Assembly: GCA_026120185.1 (NCBI GenBank)
Contig: JANUWF010000008.1
Coordinates: 5,580,001-5,644,000, forward strand
Source of the DNA: Voacanga thouarsii
Taxonomy: Eukaryota > Streptophyta > Magnoliopsida > Gentianales > Apocynaceae
Length of the DNA stretch: 64,000 nucleotides
Direction: 5' to 3'
In this document: piece by piece, positions 11,129 through 23,774 of the stretch
How the letters are laid out: every line of letters starts with the position of its first letter
Numbering within the stretch: the first letter of the stretch is position 1
Notes under the pieces: generated by a model
The model's database searches: none
What the model was told of the DNA's origin: nothing
Seen by the model: the letters and a program-made list of their open reading frames with translations, nothing else
Program-made: the position numbers and the translations under genes

Positions 11129-12701
11129 AATTAAATTTTATCATGATTAAATTTCATTTTTATATAAGGTAGAATATTTTCGGCCCTTGCATGCCATAAG
11201 AAGAAGTAGGAGTGTTGTCCTAGGAGAGACATGAAGGGAATGTCTTAATCCTATTCTTATGTCCTACAAGAATTCTTAAGGGATTCATGCCCTTTGTTCC
11301 CTAGATTACATTAAATTATTCACCAATTAAGCTTGTTCAATTTATCCAAATCCATATCTTAATTCCAGAATATTCAGCAAGGTTTATTGACCTTGGAATT
11401 TTGAAAATGTCTCTTAGAGGATAGAGTTTTGGCTGAAAATAGGGAAGGAGTTGAGGAAGGTTCTCAAGAGAATTAATCTCCATGGTTGAACCTTCAAACT
11501 CCACTCCATAAGTGTTCATCTTCTTCATGGTAGCAAACTGGAAATTTTTCAGATTCTTGGACATCCAGCTTTCGAAAACTTCAGCCATTTTTCTTACTTA
11601 AATGATGCCAGAAAAATGACCAATTTACTCAGCTTGAAGACTGGAATTTCTTTGCTAAAACCAGACTGCACAAAGCTGTGCAAACCAGGAAAAATTTCTA
11701 GACAGTTTCGCAGCATGGCAGGCCAACAATCAAAGCTGTTTCTTTACCCTTCAAACCAGTAATTCACCTCTGGCTTTCCTCAATAAAGAAGGCTAGAAAC
11801 CAGCCTTAAAGGACTCTCCAATACCTCTCCAAACTCTCTATAAATCGGTTAGATCATTGTAGAAAAAACTGCACAAAAATTCCAGCAAACCATTCGAATG
11901 ACCAACTAGAAAAATTCCAGCATTGCTCTCCCTTCAAGCCTTATCCGAAAATCACTTCAAACTTCTGTGAAATTAACCTTAGTCAGCCATGAATTGAACT
12001 CCATCACCCTCCTCCACTGACCTACACGATTGGACTCCATAGCCACCCCTTGAATTCCTCCTTCAATTACTCCAATCAAGCTTTCAATTAAAGTTAAAAA
12101 ATTCCAGCAATTGCTCCATGAAAACTCCCTTGGATTAAGCTTCAAACAACCAGAAATCCTCCCACCATTGCACTCCCAATTTCAGCCAACCTATAGCTCC
12201 TTCAACCTCATACATTTCAGCAAAATCACAGCAAAACCAGTCGGCCATTGTAGCTTCCAAGAGCTTCCATCAATCAAACAACATTACCATATCTTCTACC
12301 TTGAAACACTCCATGAATTACTCAATTTGAATTTCAAACAACCAGATTTTCCTCTTCTCCCTAATCTAAAAATCAAATCACAAGAATTCCTCAATCATTC
12401 TGCCAACACTTTCAGCCTTTCGTCCAGCTCTCTCTCCAATTCTCTCCATTTCTCCAAGAACACACACTACCTTCCTTCAAGTCTAAGACCACTCAAAACA
12501 CCTCCAAACCCTTCCATTAACTCCAGATTATGCCTACTCACTCCCTAGAGTCCATTTCTAGATTTTATAACATCAAATATTGAAAACAAAAATCTTCTAG
12601 TGGATCAAAAACCAGAATTTTCTTGAAGTCTCAAGAATACTATCAAGGTAATCAAGAATGATTTTGTTCAACTTCTTTCCCTTCAATCTTTAACATAATA
12701 T

Positions 12702-12708
<7 letters not shown>

Positions 12709-12743
<35 letters not shown>
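12709..12743 (+). repeat. (CT)n microsatellite in LTR
   Basis: 35 bp of CT, about 140 bp downstream of a TATA-like TTTATAACA in element sense. The same tract occurs in the three other Tekay LTRs with different lengths. Confidence 0.95.
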
Positions 12744-12745
<2 letters not shown>

Positions 12746-13417
12746 CCGAATTGGTTTTTTCTTCTTCCTTCTTGCACGATTCAAGCCTTCCAAGCGTGTG
12801 GATCTTCTTGAATCTTCATTGAGATAGTCATTAACCAAATATTTCTCTTTAACCTTCTCTTTAATTCTAAAATCATGTCTCTTAGATGTTGTTAGAAAAG
12901 GATGGAATATGATTGGGGTTTGAGTATCTATTTGTATGAAGGAGTTGAGATTGGAGCATGAGGATGTTTTGCCATGGTTAAGTTTTATGATATTTCTGTA
13001 GATCGATGCATGCTCTTCATGTCGTGAGTGAGTATGGATGGTTAAACATGCTAGATATTATGTCACCATTGGTGAATAGGGTATTATACTCTTGTTTTCA
13101 TTGAAGCTATGGATATGATTATACTTAGTAGAGATTTGACCTTGTGATAGTAGGTTTGGATTTAAGCCTTTATTCATGAATAGAATAGTTTGTTGATTGA
13201 TGTTGGATTTTATGTTCATGATTCTTGTTAGCAATAGGAAAATAATGATCATGACCTTGTTGATCCTAAGCCATTTTAATTGACCAATTTTATTATGTTA
13301 ATTAAAATTAATATCATGATTTCCTCCAAAAATTTCGAAAACCATAGGAAGTTGGATTTGGAATATTAAATGGGATAGTAATATTTTTGCCAAATAAATG
13401 ATACCTTTTATTAAAGG

Positions 13418-13531
<114 letters not shown>

Positions 13532-15083
13532 GTAAAATATTACTCTTGTAGGCTATATATTCATAAATACTATTGAAATTTATTTATTATCTATTGATCA
13601 AAATTTAATAAAATTTATTTATTATTAATTTTATTTATTAATTATTTTCTAACTATTAATTATTAATTAAGAGATTAGTAATAAGTTATTATTTATTTTA
13701 ATATTATCATCTAGGACATAGGATTTTTCATCAATTAAACCCTACTTTATTTATAACAACACTAAATATTTGAATTTGAACCCATAACTTATTAGTAATT
13801 ATTTTACAACCCTTAGTTATTTTCATTTATCAAGCTAGACTTATTTTATAAAAACCTTTATTATCTAGCCTTAAAGCTTAGGACATTAGGGTCATGATTG
13901 TAATAAGTTGAGTTAGGATTATTTATGGAAGCAAATATAGCTTGAGTATAACCATATGCCTTGTGTTTACCCCAGGAGGGGTTAGGTCAGCTTTGGAAGA
14001 CTTGTGAATTTGCAAGCAAATGATCAGGTAAGCTCCTGCATAAAACTTATTTGATGACAAAAGGTTACTATGGCAAGCCAAACGCGAAGTGTATGGACAC
14101 TCATTTTGTAAAGGCAATTAAAAACTGTTTCCTTTCTTGTTTCAGTCAAACAAATCATTTGAAAATCAACAAGCAGTTTTGCTCAAACTCTAAACTCTTT
14201 CTAAAACCAACTTTGACACAAACTTTAGAAACCCTTAATTGCTATTTCCAAATAAAGCAATGTTTTATCAGTTTTCTCCCGAGTGGGATAATCAATATTG
14301 AGTACTCAATAAGGGTAGGCTAGTAGTACTAGTTTTGAAGAGCAAGTGCGAGTCTTCTGGTAGGAGTCCACCTCCAGAAGATGAACTCAACTTGGAGAAG
14401 CAATAGTACTACTTAGTCATGCCGGTCTGTGCTAACAAGTTTCAGTCATGTGGACTGTGTATTTTCGGAGTGGACAATCGGTATGTTTGGGTGTAGAGAA
14501 GGAGGAGTATCTTACCCGGTAGGCCGTACACCTACCTTTTGTCAGTTTGCACAAAGTGTAGCATTCTGACCATTATATGGTTATGGGGCCCAACGTGTGG
14601 TAACCCATGACCGCCCATTTGAGTGGTTGTTTTTGTTGTGCACATGTATGGTTGGAAAAGCAAAACTCCACTCTTTATTTTTAACATTATTTAATGCTTG
14701 TTAGCACCTTTTCTTATGCAACTTTTACAACTTGCATACATGAATTGTTTTACCTGAAACACTCAAAGCACACACGGGCTTATTGAAATTTTTATCTCAT
14801 CACCTTTTATGCCATGTTTTTAGGTTGATCCTGCTATGGGGATGAGTAGCTAGATTGTTGCCTGCTTGAAGACTCTATGCCATTTATTTTATATGTTGCT
14901 TTGAGAGATGATAGTGAACAATTTATTTTGGATTTGTTCTTGAATTTTTGGGTTGTAATAAGTTTAAATTTTAAAGTATTGTTTATTTTCATTTGTGTGA
15001 CCTAGTTATAGAGACCCCTTGTCTTTTGGACGGGACGACATCCCCGGCCCTGTTGGGCCTAGGTAGTAGGGTGTTACAAAAAT

Positions 15084-15878
15084 CCTTTTCCATTGTGATC
15101 ATTTTCTCAACTTAAAATAATTAGGATTTATGGGCTATTCCGAGGACCAAAAAGATACATTGCCTTGGCTACTAAAATAACCAAAATACCCTTGCTATAT
15201 AAATAGTTGCATTTTATATTTTAACTATTTTCTAATACCACCATAAGGAAAATATTGATCCCAAGAACAATACTGCGTTAGCTATGTCTCCGACCCACAG
15301 ATGAAATGACTAAAATACTCCTCTACATATCATCGTTCATTTAGAAAGAAATAGTGTACTTATACCTCTCTAAATGACATCTCCATTCTTAGGCTCCATT
15401 AATCCACGACTTCTTGAAATATTTCAACTTTCCAAGGGAGCTACCCTAAAGCTAATATCTAAGTCATGTTCCCCATGACCCTAGATAATTAGATTATTCG
15501 GACAACCACAAGGGGCAATATAGTGCAGACACTATCTTGTACAAGTCGGTCTTGACTAACTAGTCACATATACCTAACATACAAGTATATTGGTCCTTCT
15601 AAAGAACCTCAACTATAATATATCAAAGCATACATTTCTAGTTTCGTCAGACCACCAACTTATACTCAAGCTGTAGAGTACAAGTCCACGTTATAGAAGT
15701 AGTAGTCTGGGTTTCTATCACAAAGTACTTTTAGAAACCACTACTAAAGGTCCTGTTCTATATTTTTGAAATATGCTTGTGTTATGAAATGAGTAGACTA
15801 CTCATTGGATAAAGGTAATTCATTCCCTATTTAGAATTCATAACATAATAACCTTGTTGTGATAAGATTCTCATTCTC
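15084..15878 (-). mobile_element. 3' LTR of copia A, piece 2
   Basis: It continues the copia A LTR from the first duplication (CCTTTTCC matches 38449) to TTCTC at 15874-15878, where solo LTR B is inserted. Confidence 0.85.
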
Positions 15879-15980
15879 TGATGGAAAACGCAGAAACAGG
15901 GGAGCCATGGACGAAAAAAAAAATAGAGAGAAAAATTAAACGCGAGCCATAAAGGCCATGCGGAAGCGTGAAGATCATAC

Positions 15981-16107
15981 CTTTGCGTTCCTTAACCCTT
16001 CTAGGTTGCGTAGGAATAGATTGAACGGCTAGAATCGCCTCACTTTGCACACTTGAAGGAGCTTCCGGTTGAACACCTGCTAGCCTTCGACTTCGCCTTG
16101 TTTGCAT
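15981..16107 (-). other. LTR leader ORF / putative exon 1 (LTR B, intact)
   Basis: The ATG at 16107 opens MQTRRSRRLAGVQPE, then an S/Q/P-rich stretch ending in RRVKERK, 42 codons without a stop, followed by AAAG|GTATGA, a good 5' splice-site match. The exon would be 127 nt (phase 1). The frame stays open beyond the donor for a while, so translation without splicing is also possible. This is the best preserved of the six copies. Confidence 0.5.
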
Positions 16108-16840
16108 TAACGCTTAGCTCTCCAGCTCTCGGGATATTCCTCAGCCTAACCTCTAGTTGGTGAACACAATGGGAAAGAGAAACGGTCTCAATTCTCCTTG
16201 GTTCGCTCGCTATTGGTTAGCAAAGAACAAGGAGAAAAACAAGAAGAAGAAAACCGTGAGCAAGAGGAGAGACGTGAGAGTCTTGTGGCTAGGGAAAAGA
16301 ATTAGTCTTTTTTTTCTTTTCAAAGAGTTGTTTTATTAGTTAGCCAAAAATTAGGTCTCTCATTATCTGATAAACATATCCTCGGGATTTCAAAACACCC
16401 GGATGTTATCCTGAGAAACAGTTTGGCCTAACCTTAAACTCCTCTTAACCATATCTGGAAAAAACCCTAAGGTCCAAGCTATTGGGCCAGATAAATATTT
16501 ATTATTTTTCTTGGACCCAAAAAGCCCAAAATAATAAATATTAATTATTTATTTTATGGGCTTACATAAGTAACCCAATAAATAATTAATGAGCCCAAAT
16601 GAACCATAATAATTAATCTTTAATTATTTATATCTTGGGCCTATATAAATAACCCAATAAATAATTAAACATTAATTATTTCCCCTAGTTTAAGCCCAGG
16701 TTAATTTCTTAATTATTCATACTGGACCTAGGCCCTGAATAATTAATTAACCAAATAAACTAGATGATTAATTTCTCTCAACTCCTATTTTATTTATTTA
16801 TTTATTTTATTCCAGTCCAATAGTAAATTAGACTTCCTGA

Positions 16841-16872
16841 ATAAAATAAAATAAAATAAAATAAAATAAAAT
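16841..16872 (+). repeat. (AAAAT)n repeat
   Basis: About six copies of AAAAT/TAAAA within LTR B. The matching place in LTR A has two. Confidence 0.9.
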
Positions 16873-17912
16873 CCTCTTCAATTGAGACCAATTCCTCAAC
16901 CCAAAATAGTTAGGACTTACGGGCTATTCCGAGGACTAAAAAGACACATTCCCTTGGCTGCTAAAATGACCAAAATACCCCTGCTATATAAATAGCTGTA
17001 TTTTGCATTTTAAATATTTCCTAATATCACCATAAGGAAATATTGACCCCAAGGACAATGCTGCATTCGCAAAGTCTCTGACCTACAGGTGAAATGACTA
17101 AAATACCCCTCTACATATCGCCGTACATTTAGAGAGGAAGAAGTGTACTAACACCCCCCTAAATGACATCTACCATCCTTAGGCTTCTAGTCCAATGATC
17201 CACGACTTCCTGGAGTGTTTCCGCTTTCCAAGGGAGCTACCCTAAAGCAAACATCCAAGTCATGTTTCCCAGGACCCTGGATAATTTAGACCATTCGGAC
17301 AACCACAAGGGGCGATATAGTGCAGAAACTATCTTGTATAAGTCTGTCTTAACTAACTAGTCACACATACCCAACATGCAAGTATATTGGCCCTATGATA
17401 GAACCTCAACTACGACAAATCAAAGTATATGCTTCCGACTTCGCTAGACCACCAACTCATACTCAAGTCGTAGAGTACTAGTCCACACTGTAGCGGTAGT
17501 AGTCTAGGTTTCTACCATATAGTACTTTGAGAAACCACTACTACAGGTCCTGTTCCACGTATTCGAAATACGCTTATTTCATGAAGTGAGTGGACTACCC
17601 ACTGGCTAAAGGTAAGCCATTCCTCATTTGGAATTCATAACATAATAACCTAAACATGATGAGGTTCCCAGTCTCATCAATAGGTTAAGAACAAATGTTT
17701 ATGTGTTAAATAACCCGTGATCCATACCTTACTGTGAAAGACCACCATTCACATGGATCACTTATTTAAACACAATGGGTCTGTTCCAAACGAAAATCGT
17801 GCACAAACAAAAAGTAAATTCACAAATAATTTCTGAAAATAAATTCTTTTATTAAATAATTCGATTTTACATCAGAAACCTAGTCTAAGAGGGCATACAA
17901 TCCAACAATCTC

Positions 17913-18143
17913 ATCATCCGGTTAAGAACAATAGTTTATGTGTTAAGTATCCCATGGTCTATACCTTACTGTGAAAAACCTCCATTCACATGAACTATTT
18001 ACTTAAACATAATGAGTCTTTTTCAATAAAATCATGCACAAATATAAAGAAAATTTCACAAATAAATTCTGAGAAAAATACTTTTATTAATACATGTAAA
18101 AAATACATCAGAAACCTAGTCTAAGAGGGCATACATTCCAACA
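17913..18143 (-). mobile_element. 3' LTR of copia A, piece 3
   Basis: It resumes ATCATCCGG after the duplication and ends ATTCCAACA at 18143, next to the polypurine tract (minus strand CAAGTGAGAGAT, 18144-18155). Confidence 0.85.
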
Positions 18144-18165
18144 ATCTCTCACTTGTACTCTAAAA

Positions 18166-18716
18166 CTAAATAAGTCCATGGGTGCCTACCCCTATAGCAT
18201 CTAAGTGTCTTCTAAAGACTTTCTCCGCCAAAGGCTTGGTGAAAAGATTTGCTAGATTGTTCTCCGAGGCAGTCTGTTCCACCACGACTTCCTATCTCTG
18301 TATAAAATCCCATATCATATGGTACTTTCTCTCTATGTGCTTCCCCTTTTTGTGGTTCCTTGGTTGTTTGCATTGTGAGACTGCACTAGTATTGTCGCAT
18401 TACATTACAACCGATTTTTCCACTGTGGCACAACTCCAAGTTCCAAAAGGAACTTCCAGAGCTAAACTGCTTCCTTGGATGCCTCCGAAACTGCCACATA
18501 CTCAACTTCCATAGTTGAGTCAGTAATGCAAGATTACTTAATACTCCTCCATGAAATAGCTCCTCCAGACAAGGTAAAGACATATCCACTAGTAGATTTT
18601 CTCTCATCCTTATCTGCCTGGAAGTCTGAATCCGTGTATCCTATAGGAACCACGTCATCAGCCCTGTAAACCAGTATATAATCTCTTTTACCTTTGAGAT
18701 ACTTAAGAATATGCAT
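18166..18716 (-). pseudogene. Copia A RNase H
   Basis: RNase H removes the RNA strand during reverse transcription. On the minus strand: HILKYLKGKRDYILVY, then GYTDSDFQADKDERKSTSG (family 'GYTDSDFQ.D.DSRKSTSG', with the first catalytic Asp), WRSIKQ, a 'DSTMEAEYVA' block with the catalytic Glu (about 18520), and a C-terminal tail ending ...GTHGLI* at 18166. At least one stop (CAGAGATAG near 18300) and a frame change near 18530 break it. It follows RT directly, as expected in one polyprotein. Confidence 0.8.
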
Positions 18717-19829
18717 TATAGCTTACCAATGAACCTCCCTGGGGTTTGACTGATATCTGCTAACTAAACCTACGACAAAACAGATATCTGGCGTAGTACA
18801 CAACATTTCATACATGAGACTTCCCACAGCCAAAGTATAGGGAATCCTATTCATCCTATTTTTTTCTTCTTCAGACTTTAGATAGTCCTTTGAAGAAAAA
18901 GACAACCCATGTCTGCAAGGGATCAATGCCCCATTGTACGAGTTCATGTTGTACTTGGTCAACATCTTATCAATGTATTTAGCTTGGGATAAACATAACA
19001 TTCTCTGCTTCTTATTACTTAAAAGCTTTATTCTGAAAATGTAACTGGCTTCACCCAAGTCCTTCATACTAAATTGACTAGATAACCAAACCTTAATAGA
19101 TGACAATGTCCATACATCATTTCCAATGAGTAGAATGTTATCCACATACATGACAAGAATGACCACATTTATGCCTTCCAGTTTCCTATACACACATGGT
19201 TCATTCTTGTTTTGAATGAAATTATAAGACTTTACCATCTCATCGAAATGAATGTTCCATACTCTGGATGCCTACTTAAGTCCATAAGTGGATTTCTTAA
19301 GCTTACAAACTATATGTTCTTGACCTTTAGTAATAAAGCCTTTTGGTTGGGACATATAGATGTCTTCACTAAGATGGCCATTTAAAAATGCCATCTTGAC
19401 ATTTATTTTTCATATCTCGTAGTCATAATAACATACCATGACAAGGAGGATACAAATGGATTTAAGCATGGCTACCGGGGAAAAGGTTTTCTCATAGTCG
19501 ATCTCTTCTTTTTTAGTATACCCTTTCGCCACAAGCCTAGCTTTGAAGGTTTCCACCTTTCCATCTACTCCCCTCTTCTTCTTGTAAACCCACTTACACC
19601 CAATAGGTTTTATCCCTTCATATGAAGCTATAAGATTCCAAACTTGATTGTAGTACGTAGACTCAATCTCGGCTTTCATTACTTCATGCCATAGGTCTAC
19701 ATCGACATTAGTAATAGCCTTCTCATATCTAGTGGGATCTTGTTCTTGATGGTCGGAGACTAGGTCAAAAGCCTCTTCAGTCCATCTTTCTGGAACTCTA
19801 GATATCCTCCAACTACGATGAGGCTCCAA
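18717..19829 (-). pseudogene. Copia A reverse transcriptase
   Basis: This is the RNA-dependent DNA polymerase of a Ty1/copia polyprotein. In order on the minus strand: WHEVMKAEIEST (19700), GCKWVYKKKRGVDGK, FKARLVAKGYTKKEEIDYE with TFSPVA, a broken stretch at 19410-19240 where the frame changes, then MYVDNILLIGND (19160), MKDLGEASYI, LCLSQAKYIDKML and AVGSLMYEMLCTTPDI. The catalytic YVDD box reads YVDN, so the second aspartate is lost. Stops and frameshifts near 19240-19410 add to the damage. The enzyme is certainly inactive. Confidence 0.9.
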
Positions 19830-20746
19830 TTGTATAGGTTCCTGAGGCTGTGCCTATTCTTGTTCTATAATCGGGTTAGAGGAAGTTGATTCAGAAGATA
19901 ACTTCTTTTCGAATTCCAACATTGTTGAACCTTTAGTGGATGTACTTTGTTCATCCTCCAAGTATCTAGTATTAGTACTCACGAGTACTTTTTTCTCCTT
20001 GGGATGATAAAAGTAACCACCCTTTGTACCTTTTGGATACCCTAAAAATAGCATAATTCTAATCTTGGTTCTAACTTGTCTCCCTTGATCAGTACATAAG
20101 TTGGACAACCCTATATCTTGAGATTATTTAGACTTGGCTTATGCCCAGTCCACTTCTCATAGGGAGGCCTAGGTATTAACTTAGAAGGCACTAAGTCTAG
20201 AATATATACTGCTGTTTCTAGGGCATATCCCTAAAAAGATATTGGAAGAGTAGTATGAGACATCATTCTTTGGACCATTTCCATCAATGTTATGTTCCAT
20301 CTCTCAGCTACTCCATTCTGCTGGGGTGTCTCCGGTGCAGAGAGTTGGGGTATTATCCCATAATGTACCATATAGTCCTTAAATTCACCAAGGAGGTATT
20401 TTTTATCACGATTCGATTGTAAGGTTGTGATTAGCTTACCTGTTCGATGCTCCACTTCAGTCTTAAACTATTTGAACTTGTTAAAAGAGTCAGACTTGTA
20501 TCTCTTTAGATAAACATAACCATATCTTATACAATCATCTGTAAAAGTGATGAAGTACTCAAACCCACCTCTTACTGGAGTAGATAAAAGACCGCACATA
20601 TCAGTCTGAACAAGACTCAATGCTTCTTTGGCTCTATCCTCCTTTTGGGTAAAGGACTTTTTGGTCATTTTCCCCATAAGTCAGGATTCACACTGAGGCA
20701 AATTTTTCAATTTCAATGAGCCTAAGGACCTATCATGGATTAATCT
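19830..20746 (-). pseudogene. Copia A integrase and linker
   Basis: Integrase joins element cDNA to the host chromosome. On the minus strand: MGKMTKKSFTQ, VQTDMCGLLSTPVRGG (first catalytic Asp kept in QTD), YFITFTDDCIRYGYVY; then the second catalytic region reads SNRDKKYL where the family has 'SDRGGEYL', so Asp is replaced by Asn; then APETPQQNGVAERWN with the catalytic Glu kept. The C-terminal linker (20108-19854) has LFLGYPKGTKGGYFYHPKEK. Frames change at about 20460 and 20110. Inactive. Confidence 0.85.
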
Positions 20747-21325
20747 CTAAATCTTGGTTGAGTTAATATGACCCAACCTTAGATGCCATAGATATGAGTC
20801 ATTAACATTGGTCTTTTTTTTTTTCCTATTTAAAGGTTCTGATTGAGCATTATTTAATTGATTATTAATAGGATTAATAAAAAATAGATTTTCATACATG
20901 TGCCTAGTACATATAACTTTTCCATTTCTATTGATAGTAATACTAAAATAGAAATAAACAAAATATCCTTGGTTGATTAGTTTTGCAACTGAAACAAAAT
21001 TTTGTCTAAAACCAGGAATAAATAAAATATGCTTCAAAACAACTATTTTATTACAATTAAAAGTAAGTTCCAGTTCTTCCACAGTAAGGGTCCAAACTTG
21101 TGCTCCATTTCCCACGCGTGGTCTATGTTTGCCCTTTTGGAGTCTTCTAACGTTCCTAAACCCTTGCAAGGAGTTACATATATGATCAGTGGCTCCTAAA
21201 TCAATAATCCAAGTGGAAGTTGATCCAATTATTGATATAGACTCTAGATAGAGAACATTACCGTGGGGTTTTTCTTGGCCTGAAGATCTGGACACTCCTT
21301 TTTTCAACGTTCCTTTTTCCCACAC
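20747..21325 (-). pseudogene. Copia A protease and GAG-pre-integrase region
   Basis: On the minus strand the longest open piece of copia A (192 codons). It has WIIDLGATDHICNS, the aspartic protease active site, where the family usually has DSGATDHI (Ser replaced by Leu; Asp kept). Further on are VLKHILFIPGFRQNFVSVAK and the GAG-pre-integrase zinc-finger start YLWHLRLGHIN. The serine next to the catalytic aspartate is normally conserved, so cleavage would be impaired. It is joined to gag upstream by a zinc-knuckle region. Confidence 0.85.
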
Positions 21326-22002
21326 TTGAAGTATTTGCCCTTGGGTTTATCTTTGGGCTGGGATTTGGGTTAATGCACTGCATTAACCTTCTTCTTCTTG
21401 AACTTTCTTGGCTTGGGCCCAGTTCTCGAAGAAGAAGTTATCATAGCTTTAGCTGTGGCTTCATGACCTTCTTTGTCACTTGGAGCTCATTCATTAACTT
21501 AGTTAAACCTATGTTTAACATTTTCATGTTGTAAGTCAAATTGAACTGAGTGAATGAGCCTGGTAAAGATTCGAGAATTATGTCCACTTGGCTCTCAAGG
21601 TCAATAACAGCCCCTAAGACTTCTGCTTCCTAGAAAGCAATAATCATCTAAGAGCCTCCTGCCTTGTGGGGCGGCTCTTATTCGCGAACATTATAGCTAG
21701 AGATGTGCTAATGTCATATGCAGTAGCCATATGCTCGTGTTTGGACTGTAGTACATTTGACATAGAGACTAACATATAGCATCGGACCATTTCGTCAGCC
21801 TTCTTCCATGCCTTTTCAGCCTCACTCCTCAGTGGTAGAACCTTCCCCGATTACTGGATAGGTTTTGTATAGGACATACTTATACTCTTCGGCTGTGAAT
21901 TTTATGCCCAGATTCCTTTTCAGTCCATATAGTTTGGACCCATTAGCTTATTCTCATGAAGAATAACGGCCAAAGGACTGAAAGAACCTACACCAACTAT
22001 TT
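21326..22002 (-). pseudogene. Copia A gag (putative exon 2)
   Basis: This is the capsid protein of the copia element. On the minus strand it opens IVGVGSFSPLAVILHENKL, then GPNYMD (family 'L.GPNYVDWKRNL.IVLTA'), with a 1-base deletion and stop just after; later VIDLESQVDIILESLPGSF and FNLTYNMKM (UBN2-type gag), and a zinc knuckle near 21330 that has lost its first Cys (Tyr) and carries a TGA. There is no in-frame ATG near the start. Instead the coding region is preceded by a pyrimidine-rich tract and TTTCAG at 22003-22008, an acceptor-like site in phase 1, matching the LTR leader ORF. Start placed at that site. Confidence 0.7.
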
Positions 22003-23760
22003 CTGAAATTTTGAAAAATAAATAAAAGAAATTCTCAGCATTTGTAAAACAAAAATAATTTTTTACACTTTATCCTCATATTAAACTTGATAATAGCTAA
22101 CCCCATTACTATTATCATTAACATGATGAATTTGGTTTTTAGAAAAACTGACATAGCTTCTTAGAAAGATTAACAGTTTCCTAGGCTAAGTGTGTTAACC
22201 ACCACAAATTAATTTTCCTTCTAGGTAATGATCTATAAGATAACTGCATTGAGGGGATGGCCATTTCTTCTCATTTCCTACGAAAATACCTCGCACTACA
22301 ACCTCTAACATGGGCCGACCGATCATAGTACGTGTCCTGAGTTATTAATTACATTATTCCAATAGTTCTAGATTCTTGTGGTATCTCCATCCTATACGGG
22401 TTCACTCCCAGGGTGACGTGAGGAGACCCATGATCTCTAATAAGGATCGTAATGGAAGCCGTGGGGCCATTTGAACCCTTCTCCCACTTAGTTTTTTTAA
22501 ATAAGGGTTTTCTTGGAAAAATATTATTTGAAAAATTTCAATTAAGTTCTCCTTTAATTTAAAATAAAATGTCTAAATCCATAAAAAAATTTCTATATCA
22601 AGGTTTATATCCTTTGAGAAATCTTTCCTCATGGATTAATTTTATTTAAGTAAAAAACTTGATAATTTCAAAACTTTTCCATCTAAAAATTCCTAGAGAT
22701 TTTGATCTCAAGGCTGTATTTGACAAAAATAATTTTTCCTTTGCTCAAATGAATTAAAATGGCTTTCCATTTTAACTTACAAAAATTTCTAAATCTATCA
22801 AGGATAAAAACCTTTAAGAAAATAACCAAGATTAATTTTTGTTTAAGTTAAAATAATCATTTAATTAAAGAAAAATATTCTTCCTTGTCAAATAAAATTT
22901 CCCAAAGACTTTGATCTTTGAGAAAAGTGCACACAGGACTTAAAATAATTAGCATGCTAGAAAACTATAAACGTTTTCATGCAATTCTATTTTTAATCCT
23001 AAGTGCCCAAATAAAAGAATTAAACACATTAATTAAATTAATTACTGATCTTGTTTAATCCTAATATTCTTTACTATTATTTTTCATACAAAATATTCAA
23101 TGAATATCAACTATTGTAATAAAAATAACTTCGCCTGGTATGAGACTAAAAACTAAAAAAAAAAAAAATATTTCTCTGGTCTAGTGCACCCGCTACACTG
23201 GATCATGGCCCATGGGAAAACTTATTGACCATGGTCCACGGGCTGGTGCCCGCGACCTGGGTGCCTGATGCAACAGCTTCTGCGAGGATGCTACTGCATC
23301 GAAGCTTCCTCACGCGCGCCCAGAGCCGAGGAAATGCTCGGGCCCGGTTGCGGCTTCAAGCCGCAGCTGGCTTAGGCGTCCTTGGCTCCCCTCACACCGA
23401 GGGTCCGGTTCGGCCGGCTTGTGGCTCGGTCAATCTTCTTCCTTGAGAAAACAATTCCTCCGTTGTGATTTCTTCGCAAATTTTTCGTTGGTCTCCTCTA
23501 CAATGCTTTGCAATTGTCCAAGGCCGTTTCTTGTTACATTTTTCAACAAAAAACATGACAACTACCTATACCGTATTAAATTGGGTTTACATGAAGCTAA
23601 CCAAAGCATAGGAAAAAAACATTTACAGAGGCTCCTATATTTCAACGGTGAGGTGTACAGACAATCTATCAATACTAAAACAACAAAGGATCTCATTATA
23701 AGCAGTCTTGCCAGGTTTTATTAACTAGCATGCATTAATCCTAAGCCTTGCAAAGCAAAT
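22003..23760 (-). other. Copia A untranslated leader / putative intron body
   Basis: No protein-coding evidence. On the minus strand it runs from just inside the primer site to the acceptor-like site before gag. The gag-proximal half (22080-22560) is conserved in copia D (45560-46290). The middle (22560-23160) is AT-rich. 23175-23445 is a GC-rich island in otherwise AT-rich sequence. If the donor at 23864 and acceptor at 22003 are used, this and the primer site would be spliced out. Confidence 0.5.
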
Positions 23761-23772
23761 GCTCTGATACCA
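23761..23772 (-). promoter_or_regulatory. tRNA-iMet primer-binding site of copia A
   Basis: Minus strand TGGTATCAGAGC, a perfect 12-base complement of the 3' end of plant initiator tRNA-Met, two bases inside the LTR. Confidence 0.95.
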
Positions 23773-23774
23773 CT

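Larger units (their letters stand above)
15879..17907 (-). mobile_element. Solo copia LTR B
   Basis: In plus coordinates it reads TGATGGAAAAC...CAATCCAACA, 2029 bp. It is flanked by TTCTC (15874-15878) and ATCTC (17908-17912), a duplication with one change. It is related to LTR A but distinct. It carries an open leader ORF and an AAAAT repeat. Confidence 0.85.

Noticed and set aside
12111..12548. 145-codon plus-strand ORF in the solo Tekay LTR
   Set aside because: Composition is Ser/Leu/Pro/Asn-rich from CT-rich DNA, no domain is recognisable, and it is not preserved in the other three LTR copies.
17660..18143. Apparent tandem repeat of a 240-bp copia LTR end
   Set aside because: It is explained by solo LTR B ending inside the related LTR A; the second copy is the resumed end of LTR A.
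23225..23446. 73-codon plus-strand ORF in the GC-rich island
   Set aside because: No recognisable domain, antisense to the element, and its openness is explained by high GC content.
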